A stretch of 64,000 bases of DNA from Delftia acidovorans (GTDB taxonomy: Bacteria; Pseudomonadota; Gammaproteobacteria; Burkholderiales; Burkholderiaceae_C), in the NCBI GenBank assembly GCA_031286585.1, contig JAITUC010000003.1:1-64000 (forward strand), written 5' to 3'. The notes beneath the pieces are model-generated. The model saw only the letters and a program-made list of their open reading frames with translations, was not told the DNA's origin and searched no databases. A program made the translations under genes and the position numbers. Below, piece after piece: positions 26,457 through 34,743 of the stretch. Positions within the stretch are counted from its first letter, which is position 1, and every line of letters begins with the position of its first letter.

Positions 26457-28633
26457 GCCCGCGCCCCCGTTCGCGCACCGTCGATACGGCCACGCTGGAC
26501 CTGTTCGACGAACTGCCGGGCGACGACTCGCCGGGCGGCGAACCGCCGGGCGACGCTTCGCCGGGCGCCGTGCCGCCAGACACCAATGAACTGCTGGCCC
26601 TGCTGCGCCGCTGGGCCGATGCCGGCCTGCTGCGCCGCCTGGATGCGGCGCTGGCCTCCTTCGTCGCCGGGCAGGATGCGCAGGCCGGGCCCGCCTTGCT
26701 GGTGGCCGCCGCGCTGCTGGCGCAGATGGAGGGGCGCGGCCACAGCTGCCTGCCCCTGGCGCCGCTGGCCGGCAACCCCAACGATGTGCTGGCCTGGCCC
26801 GCCGAGGCGCTGCCTGCGCAGCAGGCCCTGTGGCAGATGCTGCCCGCGCGCCTGTCCGGCTGGGTGGCGGCACTGGCTGCCAGCCCCGTGGTGCGGGTGG
26901 TCGGCGACCCGGGCCCTGACGGCGGCGAGGACCTTGGCCAGCCCCTGGTGCTGGCCGGTGCCGACGGCCCCGCGCCGCTGCTGTACCTGCGCCGCTACTG
27001 GGACTACGAGCGCGCCGTGGCCACCCATGTCATCCAGCGCACGGCGGCGCAGGCCGTGGCCGGCCAGCCGCCGGACGAAGCCCTGGCCCGCCACTGGCTG
27101 GACCGCCTGTTCCCGCCTGCGGCGGATGGCGGCCCCGTGGACTGGCAGAAGCTGGCCTGCGCGCTGGCGCTGCGCGGCCGGCTGTCGGTGATCACGGGCG
27201 GCCCCGGCACCGGCAAGACCTATACCGCCGCGCGGCTGCTGGCCCTGCTGTTTGCCACGGCGCCCGACGCCGGCCAGCTGCGCGTGGCCCTGGCCGCGCC
27301 CACGGGCAAGGCGGCCGCGCGCCTGAAGCAATCGATTGACGGGGCCCTGTTGCAGTTGCAGGGCAGCATGGGCGGCGAGATCGACCTGGCGGGCCTGGTG
27401 CAGCGCATGGGCGCGGCGCGCACCCTGCACTCCATGCTGGGCGCACGGCCCGATACGCGGCACTGGGGGTTCCATGCGGGCCGGCAGCTGGACGTGGACG
27501 TGCTCATCGTCGATGAGGCCTCCATGGTCCACCTGGAGATGATGGCGGCGCTGCTGGAGGCGCTGCCGGCCGGCGCCCGCCTGGTGCTGCTGGGCGACAA
27601 GGACCAGCTGGCCTCGGTGGAGGCCGGCGCCGTGCTGGGCGACCTGTGCCGCGATGCCCAGGCCGGGCGCTACCTGCCGGACACGCTGGACTACGCGCTG
27701 CGCGTGGCCGGCCAGGCGGTGCCGCCGCAGTTCGCGGCGCCGGCAGGCGACCGGCCTCCGGCTCTTGCGCAGCACACCGTCATGCTGCGCGAAAGCCGGC
27801 GCTTCGGTGGTCCCATCGGCCAGTTGGCGCGCGCCGTGAATGCCGGCCACGCCGCGCAGGCCCAGGCCTTGCTCGATGCCGGCACGCAAGGCGGTGCGCA
27901 CGCTGAACTCTGGGAACGCCAGGGCGGCGGCGTGCAGGCCGTGACCGAGCTGGCCGTGCGCGGGCGCGGCGGCCTGGCCAGCTATGCGCTGTATGCCAGT
28001 GCGCTGCAAAACAGGCCGGCTGCGGACGGCGACCACGAGGCCGCGCACCGGGCCTGGGTGGTCGAGGTGCTGCAGGCCTTCGAGCGCTTCCGGCTGCTGT
28101 GCGCCGTGCGCGAGGGGGACTGGGGCGTGTCCGGCCTCAACCGGGCGGTGGAGCAGGCCCTGGAAGCCCAGGGCGTACTGCGCTGCGGCGGCGAATGGTA
28201 TGCGGGCCGGCCCGTCATGGTCACGCGCAACGATGCGCAGCTGGGCGTGTTCAACGGCGACATCGGCATTGCGCTGCCGGGCGGGTGGCATGGCGGGTCA
28301 CAGGGTGGCCCGCAGGGTGCGTCCGGGCAGCCGCTGCGCGTGTACTTCCTGCAGGGCGACGAGCTGCGCTCCGTCGGTGTCAGCCGCCTGGCCCATGTGG
28401 AGACCGCCTTCGCCATGACGGTGCACAAGAGCCAGGGCTCGGAGTTCGAGCACACGGCCCTGGTGCTGCCCTCGCGCGGCGGCAGCGTGCTGGGGCGCGA
28501 ACTGGTCTACACCGGCATCACGCGCGCTCGACAGGCCTTCTCGCTGTTTTCCGAGGTTCCGGGCCTGCTGGCCTCGGCCGTTGGCAGCCCCACGCAGCGC
28601 GCCAGCGGGCTGCTGCGCTGGCTGCAGGAATGA
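26453..28633 (+). CDS. recD: Exodeoxyribonuclease V subunit alpha (RecD)
   Basis: A 726-residue SF1B helicase, the 5'-3' motor of RecBCD. Walker A is GGPGTGKTYTAARLL near residue 250. APTGKAAARLKQSI, LIVDEASMVHLEMM, LLGDKDQLASVEAGAVLGDL and VTRNDAQLGVFNGDIG follow. FAMTVHKSQGSEFEH and the closing YTGITRARQ complete the set. It overlaps recB by four bases. The N terminus contains a four-copy PGxxx repeat near residues 22-41. The next gene is convergent, 18 bases away, with no clear terminator. Confidence 0.95.
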   Translation: MSPRPRSRTVDTATLDLFDELPGDDSPGGEPPGDASPGAVPPDTNELLALLRRWADAGLLRRLDAALASFVAGQDAQAGPALLVAAALLAQMEGRGHSCLPLAPLAGNPNDVLAWPAEALPAQQALWQMLPARLSGWVAALAASPVVRVVGDPGPDGGEDLGQPLVLAGADGPAPLLYLRRYWDYERAVATHVIQRTAAQAVAGQPPDEALARHWLDRLFPPAADGGPVDWQKLACALALRGRLSVITGGPGTGKTYTAARLLALLFATAPDAGQLRVALAAPTGKAAARLKQSIDGALLQLQGSMGGEIDLAGLVQRMGAARTLHSMLGARPDTRHWGFHAGRQLDVDVLIVDEASMVHLEMMAALLEALPAGARLVLLGDKDQLASVEAGAVLGDLCRDAQAGRYLPDTLDYALRVAGQAVPPQFAAPAGDRPPALAQHTVMLRESRRFGGPIGQLARAVNAGHAAQAQALLDAGTQGGAHAELWERQGGGVQAVTELAVRGRGGLASYALYASALQNRPAADGDHEAAHRAWVVEVLQAFERFRLLCAVREGDWGVSGLNRAVEQALEAQGVLRCGGEWYAGRPVMVTRNDAQLGVFNGDIGIALPGGWHGGSQGGPQGASGQPLRVYFLQGDELRSVGVSRLAHVETAFAMTVHKSQGSEFEHTALVLPSRGGSVLGRELVYTGITRARQAFSLFSEVPGLLASAVGSPTQRASGLLRWLQE
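26516..26575 (+). repeat. 15-bp tandem repeat in the recD 5' end
   Basis: Four contiguous 15-base units each begin CCGGGCG or close to it. They encode PGDDS, PGGEP, PGDAS and PGAVP. The unit is a multiple of three, so copy changes keep the frame. The encoded stretch is a Pro/Gly/acidic linker before the first helical domain. Confidence 0.8.
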
Positions 28634-28651
28634 GGCGGGCGGGGCGGCGGC

Positions 28652-29314
28652 TCAGGCCGGGGTCTTGTCGCTGGCGTAGCGGGACATCATCAGCGCCGTA
28701 TTGGTCTTGCGGTCGGCATTGACCTGCTGCACCGTGGGCCGCTCGGCCATGCGCGCCAGGTACTCGCGCACGGGCAGGTCGGCCAGCACGTCGCGCCCGC
28801 CAACGATCTTGCTGGCCGCGCTGACCAGGGGCAGGTGGACGATGGCGCAGCAGTCGGCCAGCGTGAAGCTGTCGCCCGCCACAAAGGGTGAGAAACGCGC
28901 GAGTTTGGCGAAGGCCGCCACGTTCTTGTCGAGCTGGGCCAGCGTGCGCTCCCGCGTGGAGTCGCTGACCTGGCCGCCGAAGAAGGCCTGCGGGTAGAGG
29001 ATGCGCGCCACCAGCTCAAGATGCAGGTCCAGGTACACGCACAGCTCGCGCACCTTGGCGGCCTCGAAGGCGTCGGCCGGCAGCAGGGAAGGCGAGGGCG
29101 ACAGCGTCTCCACGTACTCGACCATGGCGGCCGACTCGCACAGGCCCCGGCCGTCGTCGATGCGCAGATAGGGCACCTTGCCCAGCGGCGACAGTGCCAT
29201 GTCGGTCTCGCCCAGCCAGTCCAGTTCCTCGTTGAAGGGCAGCTGCTTTTCCAGCAGCGCCAGCTTGACCTTGTTGTAGTAGTTGCTGGCCGCGAATCCG
29301 CACAGGGTGAGCAT
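28652..29314 (-). CDS. Glutathione S-transferase family protein
   Basis: A 220-residue cytosolic GST. The thioredoxin-like N domain begins MLTLCGFAASNYYNKVKLAL, with the cis-Pro and Ser of GKVPYLRIDDGRGLCESAAM at the glutathione site. The helical C domain has GDSFTLADCCAIVHLPL. The substrate is unknown. The ATG at 29314 matches the domain start and follows GGAGACACCC, a leader shared with two other genes in the window. It is convergent with recD. Confidence 0.88.
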   Translation of the reverse strand: MLTLCGFAASNYYNKVKLALLEKQLPFNEELDWLGETDMALSPLGKVPYLRIDDGRGLCESAAMVEYVETLSPSPSLLPADAFEAAKVRELCVYLDLHLELVARILYPQAFFGGQVSDSTRERTLAQLDKNVAAFAKLARFSPFVAGDSFTLADCCAIVHLPLVSAASKIVGGRDVLADLPVREYLARMAERPTVQQVNADRKTNTALMMSRYASDKTPA

Positions 29315-29433
29315 GGGTGTCTCCTTGGGTTGTTTGTGGTGAAGGCGAGGGTGCACGCCTGTGATGGTAGGGGCGGGCAGGGCATGGCGCGGTCCCGGAG
29401 ATGACGGCTGGGGCAGACCCCTAGAATGGCGCC

Positions 29434-29793
29434 ATGCCGCGTCGCCTTTCCTCCACCTTGGCTGCCTGCGCCCGCTGGGTGCTGGGACTGTGGCTGTGCG
29501 TGGCGCTGGCATCGGCGTTTGCGCCGCTGGCGCGTGCCTCGGGCTGGGAGCGCCTGTGCTCGGCCGCTGGCGAATCGGTCTGGGTGCCATCGCCGGCCGG
29601 CCAGGACAGTGGCCTTGCCGGCAGCCACGGCATCGACTGTCCGCTGTGCCTGCCCCCGCTGGCTCCGCCGCCCGCCCGGTGCAGTGCGGCCCCGGCACCG
29701 CTGATGGCCGATGCGCAGCCACGGGCGCACCCGGCCTCCGTCCACGGCGTGGCCATGCCGGCCTTGCCCCAGGCCCGCGCCCCGCCCCGGTGA
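29434..29793 (+). CDS. DUF2946-type exported protein, probably copper-linked
   Basis: A 119-residue protein. A signal or anchor segment near residues 8-35 is followed by ERLCSAAG and the HGIDCPLCLPPLAPPP segment, the C-x2-C motif of DUF2946. A C-terminal His/Pro/Ala-rich tail follows. DUF2946 genes commonly sit beside periplasmic copper proteins, as here. The likely role is metal handling at the outer face of the inner membrane, which is inference from context. It is 96 bases upstream of the PCu(A)C gene. Confidence 0.6.
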   Translation: MPRRLSSTLAACARWVLGLWLCVALASAFAPLARASGWERLCSAAGESVWVPSPAGQDSGLAGSHGIDCPLCLPPLAPPPARCSAAPAPLMADAQPRAHPASVHGVAMPALPQARAPPR

Positions 29794-29889
29794 CTCCCCG
29801 TTTCAATCCCTGCCTCTTTCGCTTGGCTTTTGTTTTTGCAAGGCACACAGACCGTGCTGCAACGTATTGAATTTTCTGGAGAAACCGTG

Positions 29890-30402
29890 ATGACACTGCG
29901 TCAATGGACCACCCCTTTCCTGATCGCCGCCTCCCTGTCCATGGGTCTGGCCCATGCCCATGCCGATGCCGCCCACGTCAAGGCCGACGCCGCCTGGGCG
30001 CGCGCCAGCGTGCCGGGCCAGCAGGCCACGGGCGCCTTCATGCGCCTGACGGCCGAGGAGCCGCTGCGCCTGGTGGGCGTGGAGTCGCCCGCCGCCGGCG
30101 TGGCCGAGGTGCATGAAATGAAGATGGAAGGCGATGTGATGCGCATGCGCGCCATCGACGGACTGGACCTGCCCAAGGGCGTGGCCGTGGACCTGAAGCC
30201 CGGCGGCTACCACGTCATGCTGCAGCAGCTCAAGAGCCCGCTGCTCAAGGACAGCCAGGTGCCCATCACCCTGGTGTTCAAGGACGCCAAGGGCGAAACC
30301 TCGCGCCTGAGCCTGCAGGTCCCTGTGCGCGCCATGGCGCCCGGCGCGGCGGCTGCCCCGGCAGCGGGCCACGGCGGCGGCCACGCCGGCCATTCGCACT
30401 GA
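29890..30402 (+). CDS. Periplasmic copper chaperone PCu(A)C
   Basis: A 170-residue secreted protein. A signal peptide ending near AHAHA is followed by the PCu(A)C domain. The Cu(I)-binding set is visible: H-E-M in EVHEMKMEGDVMRMRAIDG, the second Met pair, then GGYHVMLQQLKSPL. It would deliver copper to cytochrome oxidase. The C terminus adds a His/Gly-rich tail (GHGGGHAGHSH) that could bind more metal. I chose the ATG at 29890 because GGAG lies upstream and the signal peptide begins there. Confidence 0.88.
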   Translation: MTLRQWTTPFLIAASLSMGLAHAHADAAHVKADAAWARASVPGQQATGAFMRLTAEEPLRLVGVESPAAGVAEVHEMKMEGDVMRMRAIDGLDLPKGVAVDLKPGGYHVMLQQLKSPLLKDSQVPITLVFKDAKGETSRLSLQVPVRAMAPGAAAAPAAGHGGGHAGHSH

Positions 30403-30545
30403 GCCAGCGCCATTGCACCGGGTTTGTGCGCAGCCGCATGCGCATGACTTGCCGTGGACTTGGCGTGTGCCTGGGTTAAGCTGGGAGCATGGCCTGCATG
30501 CCCTCGCCGGCATGCTCTTCCAACCCAGTCCTAGCGAGTGCTGCC

Positions 30546-31514
30546 ATGAGTGATGCGTCCTCCTTCGGTTTCGGCAAGTTCATCCCCGGTTTCGACTTCC
30601 TGCAGGGCCTGGCCCAGAGCGCGGGATCGGCCACGGCCCGGCCCCTGGGGCGCCTGCCCGAATGGGTGGCGCCCACGGTGAGCATCGAGGAAGTGGACAA
30701 GCGCATCACCGAACTCAAGGCCGTGCAGTTCTGGCTGGACCAGAATGGCAAGGCGCTGGCCGCCACCATCCAGGCCCTGGAAGTGCAGCGCATGACGCTG
30801 TCCACCCTGCAGGGCATGAACGTCAGCATGGGCGAACTGGCGCAGGCCTTCCAGTTCCCGGCCGCTGCAGCCGCCACCGCTGCTGCCACCGCGGGCAAAG
30901 GCGCCGCGAGCGCGGGGCAGTCCGACCACTCGGACTGGCCCATGTCCTCCGCCGGCAAGGCCGGCAGGCAGGAAAAGCCTCAGGCCGCGCCCGCACAGCC
31001 CCCTGCCGAACCGCCTGCAGCTGCTGCGGCCGCTGCATCCGCCGATGCCGGCGGCAAGGCCTCCGGCCCGGAGGCTTCTGCGCCCAAGGACGAACCGGCC
31101 CAGGCCGCCGCCATGGGCCAGGCCATGCAATGGTGGGGCGCACTGACCCAGCAATTCCAGCAGATCGCCGCCAAGGCCATGGCCGAGCCCATGGCCCCCG
31201 AGGCCGTGGCCGCCGCACAGCGCGCCACCGGCATGGCCGGCGACATCGCCAAGGCCGCCATGGAGCGCATGACGGCCCAGGCCGGCGCCTTTGCTGCGCA
31301 GGCAGGCAAGGCTGCTGCATCTGCTGCCAAGGCGCCCGCCACGAAGACAGCTGCCAAGGCTGCGGCGCCCGCTGCATCGGCGGCCGAAGCCCCCAAGGCC
31401 AAGGCCCCAGCCAAGGCGGCCACCAGGAAGACCGCCGCAAAGACAACGGCCAAGGCGCCTGCCAGGACAGCGGCCACCGGCAAGGCGCCGGCCAAGAGCC
31501 GGCCACCGCGCTGA
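30546..31514 (+). CDS. PhaM-like polyhydroxyalkanoate granule regulatory protein
   Basis: A 322-residue protein starting SDASSFGFGKFIPGFDFLQGL. The conserved N-terminal part includes LPEWVAPTVSIEEVDKRI and LKAVQFWLDQNGKALAATI. The C-terminal half is Ala/Lys/Pro rich with many AAKAPA-type units, resembling histone H1. PhaM proteins bind PHA synthase and DNA and govern granule number and distribution. Identity rests on the N-terminal signature and the tail. An upstream in-frame ATG at 30489 adds 19 unlikely residues. No PHA synthesis gene is in the window. Confidence 0.75.
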   Translation: MSDASSFGFGKFIPGFDFLQGLAQSAGSATARPLGRLPEWVAPTVSIEEVDKRITELKAVQFWLDQNGKALAATIQALEVQRMTLSTLQGMNVSMGELAQAFQFPAAAAATAAATAGKGAASAGQSDHSDWPMSSAGKAGRQEKPQAAPAQPPAEPPAAAAAAASADAGGKASGPEASAPKDEPAQAAAMGQAMQWWGALTQQFQQIAAKAMAEPMAPEAVAAAQRATGMAGDIAKAAMERMTAQAGAFAAQAGKAAASAAKAPATKTAAKAAAPAASAAEAPKAKAPAKAATRKTAAKTTAKAPARTAATGKAPAKSRPPR

Positions 31515-31592
31515 GCGGGACGGCACCCATGGAAGGTCAAGGCCCGTGCCCCCCGCAAGCCGGGCGCTGGCAGGGCTAGAAAGAAGGTTGGA

Positions 31593-32828
31593 ATGTCGTT
31601 GTTTCCTGTAGGCCATGCCAGCCATTCCGACTGGCGCACCGCGGCCGATGCGGTGCTGCTGCAACTGCGCTCGCAGATGGCCGATCCGGGCCACGCGCAG
31701 CGGCCCCGACTGGGCCTGGTGTACCTGTCCCACGCGCATGCCGCCCATGCAAGGCCGCTGCTGCAGCATCTGGCCAGGGCCTTGCCCCATGTGGCGGACT
31801 GGGCAGGCTGCTCGGCCGGTGGCGTGCTGGCCATGTCCCATGAATACCTGTCCGGCCCCGCGCTCGCGGTGATGCTGCTCGATGTGCCGGCCGCGCACTA
31901 CCGCCTGTATTCGGGCCTGGCGCCCTTGCATGCGCCGGGCGGCGAGGCCGGTTTCACGGCCCATTCGGCCCTGGTCCATGCCGGAGGCGGCCAGCCCGAG
32001 CTGGCCGAGCTGCTGTACGAGCTGTCCGAGCGCACCGAATCCGGCCTGCTGTTCGGCGGGGTGGGCGATGACGGCGACGATGGCGTGGAGGGCGTGCAGA
32101 TCGCCTGCCGTACCGAGGACCTGCATGCGCAGCATGCGGACGCGCGCGGCATTTTCAGCGGAGGCTTCTCGGGCGTGGCCTTCGGCGCGGGCGTGCCCTG
32201 CATCACGGGCATGGCCCAGGGCTGCGTGCCGCTGGGCGAAGGCCTGGAGATCACCGAGGCGCGCGGCGCACTGGTCACCGGGCTCAATGGCGATCCGGCC
32301 TTGCAGCGCCTGCTGCAACTGCTGGGCGTGGAGCTGGAAGGCAGCGACTGGCAGCCCGCGCTGACCACGGTGCGCAGCACGCTGGCGGCCATTGCGCCGC
32401 CGGGCCGGGGCATGGCCCACGGCGTGCTCACCGAAGAGGCCCAGGTGCTGACCCTGGTCGGGCTGGACCCGCTGCGCCAGGGCGTGGCCCTGTCCTCGGC
32501 CGTGGAGGCCGGGCATTCGGTAATCTTCTGCCGCCGCCAGGCCCAGGTCGCGCGCCAGGAACTGCTGCAACTGGGCGCTGCCCTGCGCGATGCGGCCGAG
32601 CCGGAGGAGGAGGCGCCCGAAGGCGGGGCGCAGCCCCGCATCCGCGGCGCCATCTACATCAGTTGCCGGGGCCGCGGCGGCGGCCTGTTCGGCAGCCCCG
32701 ATGCCGAGCTGCGCACCCTGCGCCACGCGCTGGGCGATGTGCCGCTGGTCGGCTTCGTCGCCGAAGCCGAGATCATGGACGCCCGCCTGCACCGCTTCGC
32801 CGGCGTGTTGACGGTGTTCACCGCGTAG
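31593..32828 (+). CDS. FIST signal-transduction domain protein
   Basis: A 411-residue soluble protein with FIST_N and FIST_C domains. The N part has RPRLGLVYLSHAHAAHA, DWAGCSAGGVLAMSHEY and SALVHAGGGQPELAELLYEL. The C part ends RIRGAIYISCRGRGGGLFG then LGDVPLVGFVAEAEI. FIST domains are thought to sense small molecules, perhaps amino acids, and are often fused to signalling outputs. Here the domain is alone. GAAGGTTGGA precedes the ATG. It is convergent with dadA, six bases apart. Confidence 0.82.
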   Translation: MSLFPVGHASHSDWRTAADAVLLQLRSQMADPGHAQRPRLGLVYLSHAHAAHARPLLQHLARALPHVADWAGCSAGGVLAMSHEYLSGPALAVMLLDVPAAHYRLYSGLAPLHAPGGEAGFTAHSALVHAGGGQPELAELLYELSERTESGLLFGGVGDDGDDGVEGVQIACRTEDLHAQHADARGIFSGGFSGVAFGAGVPCITGMAQGCVPLGEGLEITEARGALVTGLNGDPALQRLLQLLGVELEGSDWQPALTTVRSTLAAIAPPGRGMAHGVLTEEAQVLTLVGLDPLRQGVALSSAVEAGHSVIFCRRQAQVARQELLQLGAALRDAAEPEEEAPEGGAQPRIRGAIYISCRGRGGGLFGSPDAELRTLRHALGDVPLVGFVAEAEIMDARLHRFAGVLTVFTA

Positions 32829-32833
32829 CGGTC

Positions 32834-34165
32834 TCAGATGGCGTGGGGGCGCACAGCGCCCACATTGCGGGCAGGTTCCAGCGACTCTGCACCCAGAAAA
32901 TCGAAATCCACGGCCGGGCGCCTGCCGCTGACCAGTTCCGCCAGCGCCATGCCCGAGCCGCAGGCATGGGTCCAGCCCAGCGTGCCGTGGCCGGTGTTCA
33001 GGAACAGGTTGGCGATGGGCGAGCGTCCGATCAGCGGCACATTGCTGGGCGTGGCGGGGCGCAGGCCGCTCCAGAACTGGGCGCGCCCGGTATCGCCGGC
33101 GCCGGGGAACAGCTGCTGCACGCGCCGCACGATGGCCTCGCAGCGCACGGGGTCCAGGTTGCGGTCGTAGCCGTTGAATTCGGCCGTGCCGGCAATGCGC
33201 AGTCGGTCGCCCTGCGCGCCCGTGTAGCGCGAGAACACCAGCTTGAACTCATCGTCCGTGAGGCTGACCTGGTAGGCCTTGGCGGGGTCCAGCACCGGCA
33301 GGGTCACGGAGTAGCCCTTGGCCGGGTAGATGGGCAGGTGCAGTCCCAGGGGCTGGGCCAGCAGCGGGCTGAACGAGCCCATGGCCAGCACATAGGCGTC
33401 GCCCTGGATGCGTTCGTAGCGGCCGTCGGCATTGGTCACCTCCACATGGTCGATATGGCGGCTGGCGCCTGCGCCCGTGGTGCGCAGCGCCATGACGTGG
33501 TGGCCGTGGCGGAACTGCACGCCCGTGGTGGCGGCGATGCGTGCCAGCTCGCGCGTGAAGAGGTTGGCGTCGCCCGATTCATCCTCGGCCGTATAGGTGG
33601 CGCCCGCTATCTGCCCGCGCACATGGGCCAGGGCCGGCTCCAGGCGCACGGCTTCGTCGGCGTCGATCAGGCGGCGGTCGCAGCCCAGGGCCTGCATCTG
33701 CTCGGTGGGCTTGAGCGCGCCCTCGAACTCGCGGGCGTTCGTGTAGAAGTGCAGGATGCCCTGCATGCGCTGCTCGTACTGGATGCCGGTGTCGGCGCGC
33801 AGCTGCTGCAGGGCCTCGCGGCTGTAGGTGCCCAGACGCACGATCTGGCGGATGTTGTGGCGTGTGCGCGCGGGCGTGCAGTTGCGCAGGAAGGACAGGC
33901 CCCAGAGCCACTGGCGTATGTCGGCGCGCAGGCGGAACAGCAGGGGGGCGTCCTGCCGGCCCAGCCAGCCCAGCAGCTTGAGCGGTGCGCCGGGGTTGGC
34001 CCAGGGCTCGGCATGGCTGACCGAGATCTGCCCGCCGTTGGCAAAGCTGGTTTCGGCGCCGGGCGCGGCCTGGCGGTCGATGACCGTGACCTCGTGGCCC
34101 AGGGATTGCAGATAGTAGGCCGAGGCGGTGCCGATCAGGCCGGCTCCGAGAACGATGACGCGCAT
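32834..34165 (-). CDS. dadA: D-amino acid dehydrogenase, small subunit type
   Basis: A 443-residue FAD-dependent oxidoreductase. The dinucleotide-binding motif VLGAGLIGTASAYYLQSLGH lies at the N terminus. ETSFANGGQISVSHAEPW, typical of DadA, follows near residue 38, and GRSPIANLFLNTGHGTLGWT lies near the C terminus. It oxidises D-amino acids (or glycine) to oxo acids, passing electrons to the respiratory chain. A tandem glycine riboswitch lies upstream on the same strand, suggesting glycine or a relative is a physiological substrate here. Its Shine-Dalgarno sequence lies in a hairpin. Confidence 0.93.
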   Translation of the reverse strand: MRVIVLGAGLIGTASAYYLQSLGHEVTVIDRQAAPGAETSFANGGQISVSHAEPWANPGAPLKLLGWLGRQDAPLLFRLRADIRQWLWGLSFLRNCTPARTRHNIRQIVRLGTYSREALQQLRADTGIQYEQRMQGILHFYTNAREFEGALKPTEQMQALGCDRRLIDADEAVRLEPALAHVRGQIAGATYTAEDESGDANLFTRELARIAATTGVQFRHGHHVMALRTTGAGASRHIDHVEVTNADGRYERIQGDAYVLAMGSFSPLLAQPLGLHLPIYPAKGYSVTLPVLDPAKAYQVSLTDDEFKLVFSRYTGAQGDRLRIAGTAEFNGYDRNLDPVRCEAIVRRVQQLFPGAGDTGRAQFWSGLRPATPSNVPLIGRSPIANLFLNTGHGTLGWTHACGSGMALAELVSGRRPAVDFDFLGAESLEPARNVGAVRPHAI

Positions 34166-34169
34166 GACA

Positions 34170-34187
34170 ATGCCCTTTCAAAGGCAT
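34170..34187 (-). promoter_or_regulatory. dadA: Hairpin over the dadA ribosome binding site
   Basis: Read on the minus strand, ATGCCTTTGAAAGGGCAT folds into about seven pairs and places AAAGGG, the likely Shine-Dalgarno, in the stem four bases before the ATG. It could be the expression platform of the upstream riboswitch. Coupling to the aptamers is inference. Confidence 0.45.
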
Positions 34188-34261
34188 GTGCCGGTCACGC
34201 GGAAGCTGGTGGCTATGGATTCAATAGCAAGCAGCCGGCGTCCGTCGTGACGCAGCTGCCG

Positions 34262-34455
34262 CTCCCCCTGTCCTTGGTACCTGAGAGATTCACCGCCGTC
34301 CATGGGGACGGGGCTTGCTCCTTCGGTGCGCCGCATATTGCGTGCGGCGGCTCTCCAGACGGCATGATGAGTTTGCAGTACGGAACCTGAGCGTGTATGG
34401 GAGTTTGCGCCTTCGGTGAGGCCGGCACCGTGGCGCCCGCCTGCTCTCCTGCTGA
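34262..34455 (-). promoter_or_regulatory. Tandem glycine riboswitch
   Basis: On the minus strand two aptamers follow each other. The first runs from GCAGGAGAGC at 34452 through CACCGAAGGCGCAAACTC to about 34370. The second runs from GTCTGGAGAGCC at 34361 through GCACCGAAGGAGCAAGCCCC and GGTGAATCTCTCAGGTACC to about 34264. GGAGAG, CACCGAAGG and CTCAGGTACC are the conserved core of the glycine aptamer, and the paired layout with a short linker is the usual one. It lies about 100 bases upstream of dadA. Confidence 0.92.
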
Positions 34456-34545
34456 TGGCGATTCTAGGGGGCGGCCCGTGCCGGCACCGCTAGGCGTAAA
34501 CCCCAGGTCGGTCTGCGGGCCTATCGCGTGCGCGCAACATGCGGT

Positions 34546-34567
34546 AAATGAGAACAATTTAGAATTT
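34546..34567 (+). promoter_or_regulatory. Possible Fur box before the flavoreductase gene
   Basis: AAATGAGAACAATTTAGAAT resembles the Fur consensus AATGAGAATNATTCTCATT at most left-half positions and some right-half ones. It overlaps a TAGAAT that could serve as a -10 box. The remaining bases between the riboswitch and the gene at 34744 show nothing else clear. Confidence 0.4.
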
Positions 34568-34743
34568 CGCGCTGATGGCGCCTTCCATCTCTGGCCCCGG
34601 CCGACGCCGCCCGGGGCTGGCGAACAGGCGCCATGCACGACCACTGCCCGCTGCCAGCTACCCTCTGCCCGCCTCCCATGCACCGCTTTGTCCTGATGCT
34701 CCGTTGCTTACCGCTGGACATCTGACTGCCTTCGTCCGCCCCC

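Noticed and set aside
32663..34390. Plus-strand frame opposite dadA
   Set aside because: It is a shadow of dadA without any domain and runs through the glycine riboswitch.
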